NCBI GenBank assembly: GCA_014801075.1
Contig: JAAVEW010000023.1
Span: 1 to 64,000 of the forward strand
Length of the DNA stretch: 64,000 nucleotides
From: Barnesiella sp.
GTDB taxonomy: Bacteria; Bacteroidota; Bacteroidia; Bacteroidales; Muribaculaceae
Direction of reading: 5' to 3'
The translations under genes were made by a program, and so were the position numbers. Within the stretch, counting starts at the first letter, position 1. Each line of letters begins with the position of its first letter. This document shows, one piece after another, positions 60,380-64,000 of this stretch. Under the pieces are notes generated by a model. That model did not search any database and was not told the DNA's origin. It was given only the letters and a program-made list of their open reading frames with translations.

Positions 60380-60877
60380 ATGGAACTATTCACCCCTGAC
60401 TTCGGTCTGATATTTTGGATGTTTCTCAGCTTCGCCGTTGTGTTTTTCGTCCTATGGAAATTCGCATGGCCTGCTATCACCAAAATGATTGACCAGCGAG
60501 CCGAGTTAATCGACAAGGGTGTGGAATATGCTCAGCAGGCCAAAGAGGACCTTGACCACGCGCAGGCCAAGGCCGAGGAGGTGATGCAGCAGGCACGCCG
60601 CCAGCAGGCCGATATACTCCGCGATGCCGACCGCGTAAAGACTCAGATTATTGAGGAAGCACGCGGCGAGGCTCGCCAGGCTGCCGCCAAGGAGCTTGAT
60701 AATGCCAAGCTCCAGATTGAGCAGGCCCGTAAAGAGGCTGAGCAGAATATTCGCGACGAGGTGAGCGCATTTGCACTTAACATCGCACAGAAAGTTGTGC
60801 GCAATCAGATGAGCGACTCCAAGGCGCAGACACAGCTTGTCGACAGTTTGCTCGACGAAATTGAGAAGAAAAACTGA
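60380..60877 (+). CDS. atpF: ATP synthase F0 subunit b
   Basis: A 165-residue peripheral-stalk protein: one membrane helix (about 8-28), then a long charged coiled coil rich in Ala, Glu, Gln and Arg. Full length. Confidence 0.95.
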   Translation: MELFTPDFGLIFWMFLSFAVVFFVLWKFAWPAITKMIDQRAELIDKGVEYAQQAKEDLDHAQAKAEEVMQQARRQQADILRDADRVKTQIIEEARGEARQAAAKELDNAKLQIEQARKEAEQNIRDEVSAFALNIAQKVVRNQMSDSKAQTQLVDSLLDEIEKKN

Positions 60878-60886
60878 TAAAGCGAT

Positions 60887-61432
60887 ATGAACGACGGTCT
60901 TATACCACGACGATATGCCAAGGCTCTGCTTAAGTTCGCACAGGAAAAAGGTGCCGAAAAGCGGGTCTATCTCCTGATGCAGACGCTCTGCGACAGCTTT
61001 GCAGCTCAGCCCGACCTCGACAAGGCGGTCAGCAACCCCTTTGTCTCCGACGCTGACAAGACTCAGCTGCTCATGACAGCTTCGGGAGCTAAAGCCGATG
61101 ACTCGGTCTTTGCCGATTTCATCAAGCTTATGATTATCAACCACCGTATCGACATGATGCGGAGTGTGGCTTTGGCCTATCTTGAAATATACCGCAAGGC
61201 CAACAATATCTTCCTCGTAGAAATCACCTCGGCTGCTCCGATGGGCGAGAAGGAGATGAAGCGCCTCAAGGATATTATTGCCGCTCACGTCGGCGACGCT
61301 ACGGTGGAATATACCACCGCTGTCGACCCCGACCTTATCGGCGGCTTTGTGGTGAAGATTGACTCTGAGCGTCTTGACGCCTCAATCAAAAATGAATTGA
61401 AACAATTGCGTTTGAAACTTTTAAGCAAGTAA
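60887..61432 (+). CDS. atpH: ATP synthase F1 subunit delta
   Basis: A 181-residue stalk protein joining F1 and F0, starting MNDGLIPRRYAKALLKFAQE. The C-terminal DPDLIGGFVVKIDSERLD is conserved. 9 bp after atpF. Confidence 0.95.
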   Translation: MNDGLIPRRYAKALLKFAQEKGAEKRVYLLMQTLCDSFAAQPDLDKAVSNPFVSDADKTQLLMTASGAKADDSVFADFIKLMIINHRIDMMRSVALAYLEIYRKANNIFLVEITSAAPMGEKEMKRLKDIIAAHVGDATVEYTTAVDPDLIGGFVVKIDSERLDASIKNELKQLRLKLLSK

Positions 61433-61438
61433 ACAATA

Positions 61439-63013
61439 ATGATTAACCCCAGCGAGATATCGGAAGTATTAAAACAACAGCTCGAGAACGTCAACTCTAA
61501 AGTGGCGTTTGAAGAGGTAGGCACAGTGCTTGAAGTAGGCGACGGCGTGGCACACGTATATGGCCTTGACAATGTGTGCGCCAACGAGCTCGTTGAGTTT
61601 GAGAACGGCGTAAAAGGCGTGGCTCTCAACCTCGAAGAGAGCAATGTCGGTGTCATTCTGCTCAACGATGTCAACAAAGTGACTGAAAACATGACAGTGC
61701 GCCGCACCGGAGAAATTGCCTCAATCCCTGTGGGCGAAGGCGTGTTCGGACGCGTTATCAACGTGTTGGGCGAACCCGTCGACGGCCGTGGCCCCATCGA
61801 AGGCGAGCGCCTCTCGATGCCCCTTGAGCGCAAAGCCCCGGGCGTTATCTTCCGTCAGCCCGTTAATCAGCCCTTGCAGACAGGTATCAAGGCTGTCGAC
61901 GCAATGGTGCCCATAGGCCGCGGTCAGCGCGAGCTTATCATCGGCGACCGTCAGATCGGTAAGACCGCCATCGCTATCGACACCATCATCAACCAGCGCA
62001 AAAACTTTGAAGCCGGCAAGCCCGTCTACTGTATCTATGTAGCAATCGGCCAGAAAGCTTCATCAATTGCCGCTATTGTGGAGACTCTCCGCCAGCACGG
62101 CGCCCTCGACTACACGGTCGTAGTGTCGGCCTCGGCTTCTGACTCCGCAGCCATGCGCTACTATTCACCCTTCGCCGGCGTAGCCATCGGCGAGTATATC
62201 CGCGACACCGGCCGCGACGCCCTCATCGTCTACGATGACCTCTCGAAGCAGGCCGTTGCCTATCGCGAAATCTCCCTTATCCTCAAGCGCCCCTCAGGCC
62301 GCGAGGCTTACCCCGGTGATATCTTCTATCTCCACTCGCGTCTGCTCGAACGTGCCGCCAAGATTATCGACAACCAGCAGGTGGCATCGATGATGAACGA
62401 CCTCCCCGCCGTGCTCAAGCCCATCGTCAAAGGTGGCGGCTCGCTCACTGCACTCCCCATCATCGAGACCCAGGCAGGCGACGTTTCGGCCTACATTCCT
62501 ACCAACGTAATCTCTATCACCGACGGTCAGATTTATCTCGAGACCGCACTCTTCAACCGCGGTATCCGTCCCGCCATCAACGTAGGTATCTCCGTATCGC
62601 GTGTGGGTGGTAACGCACAGATTAAGTCAATGAAGAAGGTGGCAGGTACGCTGAAAATCGACCAGGCTCAGTTCCGCGAGCTCGAAGCGTTCACCAAGTT
62701 CGGTGGCGATATCGACCCCGTGACCGCCCGCGTCATCGACCGCGGTCAGAAGAACGAACGCCTCCTTATCCAGCCCCAGTATCAGCCTTGGGCTGTCGAC
62801 GACCAGGTAGCCGTGATATTCTGCGGTGTGAACGGTCTGCTCGGCAACGTGCCCGTTGACAAGGTGGCTGACTTCGAGAAGTCACTCCTGCAGCTGCTCC
62901 ACGCAAGCTACCAGGACGAAATTCTCACCCCCATCGCCCAGGGCAAACTCACCGACGAGGTTTCTGCAAAACTCAAAGCCGTAGCCTCCGAAGTAGCCGC
63001 CCGTTATAACTAA
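61439..63013 (+). CDS. atpA: ATP synthase F1 subunit alpha
   Basis: A 524-residue non-catalytic nucleotide-binding subunit. The P-loop GDRQIGKT is at 169-176. Also [20 protein letters not shown]. 6 bp after atpH. Confidence 0.98.
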   Translation: MINPSEISEVLKQQLENVNSKVAFEEVGTVLEVGDGVAHVYGLDNVCANELVEFENGVKGVALNLEESNVGVILLNDVNKVTENMTVRRTGEIASIPVGEGVFGRVINVLGEPVDGRGPIEGERLSMPLERKAPGVIFRQPVNQPLQTGIKAVDAMVPIGRGQRELIIGDRQIGKTAIAIDTIINQRKNFEAGKPVYCIYVAIGQKASSIAAIVETLRQHGALDYTVVVSASASDSAAMRYYSPFAGVAIGEYIRDTGRDALIVYDDLSKQAVAYREISLILKRPSGREAYPGDIFYLHSRLLERAAKIIDNQQVASMMNDLPAVLKPIVKGGGSLTALPIIETQAGDVSAYIPTNVISITDGQIYLETALFNRGIRPAINVGISVSRVGGNAQIKSMKKVAGTLKIDQAQFRELEAFTKFGGDIDPVTARVIDRGQKNERLLIQPQYQPWAVDDQVAVIFCGVNGLLGNVPVDKVADFEKSLLQLLHASYQDEILTPIAQGKLTDEVSAKLKAVASEVAARYN

Positions 63014-63097
63014 AGACTTCACGCCGGCTTCCCTCGCAGGGAGCCGGCTGCAATCATTCCTCTCTCACTCTGCTAAATCAATATAAATCAATCATCA

Positions 63098-63979
63098 ATG
63101 GCAACATTAAGAGAATTAAAAGGACGAATCGGGTCAGTAGCCTCCTCCGAGAAAATCACCGGAGTGATGCGCATGACTTCGTCGGCCAAGATGCACAAGG
63201 CCGAGCAGATGCTCAAGCAGCTTGTGCCTTTCCGCAGCCAGGTTGAAACCATCATAGGCAACTTGCTGTCGGCCGACGCCGCGTTCTCTTCACCCTTGCT
63301 CGACGAGCGTGAGGTCCGCAACGCCACCGTGGTGGTGTGGGGCTCTGACGACGGCCTCTGCGGCGCCTACAATGTCAACATATTCAAACAGCTGATGGCA
63401 TTGCTTGGTACTCTTCGCGCCGAGCTCGGCGATGCTGCCGAAATACGTATCATACCCGTAGGCGCCAAGATAGCCAAAGCCGTTGGCAAGCTGTCGATGG
63501 CCGGGGTAAGTGTCGCGACTTACGAAAACATTTCGGCAAAGAGCGACGACGCTGCCGTCAGGGAGTTCACCCGCTCGCTTGTCGACAGTTTCCTCTCGGG
63601 AAGCACCGACCGCGTGGAGCTTCTTTACATGAACTTCAAGAGCGTGTCGCGCCAGAGTCCGCGTGTCGATACTCTGATACCCGTCACCACCGAGGCCCTC
63701 GGAGGCGACAAGGATGCCGCTTCGTCGCGCCCCTATATATTCGAGCCCGATGTCAACACGATTTTCAACAAAGTGCTCCCCATGTATATCCTTTCGGTTA
63801 TGCAGGAGGTGTTCTGCGAGAACCGTGCTTCGGAGCAGGCAGCGCGCGTGATGGCAATGCAGAGCGCCAACGACAACGCCAAGAAGCTCCTCGACCAGCT
63901 CCGACTCGAGTACAACAAGCTGCGTCAGCAAAGCATCACCACCGAGCTGCTCGACATCGTCGGCGGTCAGGTGAGATAA
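63098..63979 (+). CDS. atpG: ATP synthase F1 subunit gamma
   Basis: A 293-residue rotor shaft protein, starting MATLRELKGRIGSVASSEKI and ending in a coiled coil (KLRQQSITTELLDIVGGQ). Full length. It closes the operon. The window ends 21 bp later, so any terminator is not visible. Confidence 0.97.
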   Translation: MATLRELKGRIGSVASSEKITGVMRMTSSAKMHKAEQMLKQLVPFRSQVETIIGNLLSADAAFSSPLLDEREVRNATVVVWGSDDGLCGAYNVNIFKQLMALLGTLRAELGDAAEIRIIPVGAKIAKAVGKLSMAGVSVATYENISAKSDDAAVREFTRSLVDSFLSGSTDRVELLYMNFKSVSRQSPRVDTLIPVTTEALGGDKDAASSRPYIFEPDVNTIFNKVLPMYILSVMQEVFCENRASEQAARVMAMQSANDNAKKLLDQLRLEYNKLRQQSITTELLDIVGGQVR

Positions 63980-64000
63980 TCCCGACATTAAAGTAGAGAA

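Overview
This window looks like one chromosomal segment from a gut-type Bacteroidales bacterium, most like Muribaculaceae or Barnesiella. The family is inferred from gene content and not proven. The evidence is Bacteroidetes-style promoters (-7 box TAnnTTTG, sometimes with TTTG upstream), a near absence of Shine-Dalgarno sequences, a fused nuoCD gene, the atpD-C-B-E-F-H-A-G gene order with a short epsilon subunit and a secreted-type N terminus on subunit a, a DUF4831-like protein, a CotH protein with a ricin-like tail, and S14, L36 and S4 proteins without zinc ligands.

Layout. 1-7000 holds a DUF4831-like secreted protein and the NAD(P)HX repair enzyme Nnr (minus strand), then hpt and adk, a repeat-filled spacer, and an ECF sigma / membrane partner / secreted protein trio. 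7056-10962 is a minus-strand cluster (nucleotidyltransferase, ATP-grasp, CDP-alcohol phosphotransferase, HAD phosphatase, GtrA) that looks like a pathway for a lipid or polymer head group. 11140-14268 carries an LD-carboxypeptidase, a radical SAM protein, frr and pyrH. 14554-17230 carries a glycosyltransferase, a nucleotide-sugar epimerase-like protein and a small membrane protein. 17251-22385 is the minus-strand group parE, coaD, purU and an S41 protease. 22534-31478 holds a second glycosyltransferase, a thioredoxin-like lipoprotein, a HIT protein, greA, an acyl-CoA synthetase, an M20 deacylase behind an unusual structured leader, and a CotH-family secreted protein.

31900-50067 is one long ribosomal block: str (rpsL, rpsG, fusA), S10 and spc (rpsJ to rpmJ, with secY, map and infA) and alpha (rpsM to rplQ, with rpoA). 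It ends in a strong terminator. A small secreted protein and eno follow. 53133-63979 joins the first four genes of an 11-subunit-type complex I operon (nuoA, B, CD, H) directly to a complete F-type ATP synthase operon. nuoI to nuoN, which I would expect after nuoH, are missing here.

The most interesting non-coding signals are: (a) a roughly 180 bp inverted-repeat element with an internal hairpin, lying in the leader of the M20 deacylase gene, with a second copy at the window start whose hairpin keeps its pairing through different bases; (b) three members of a GGGACGCGATAyrTCGCG terminal-inverted-repeat family; (c) two interleaved long inverted repeats after adk; (d) a 21 bp tandem array containing promoter -7 boxes upstream of pyrH; (e) a full Shine-Dalgarno before rplF in a lineage that mostly lacks them; (f) a repeat-derived insertion in the N terminus of CoaD.
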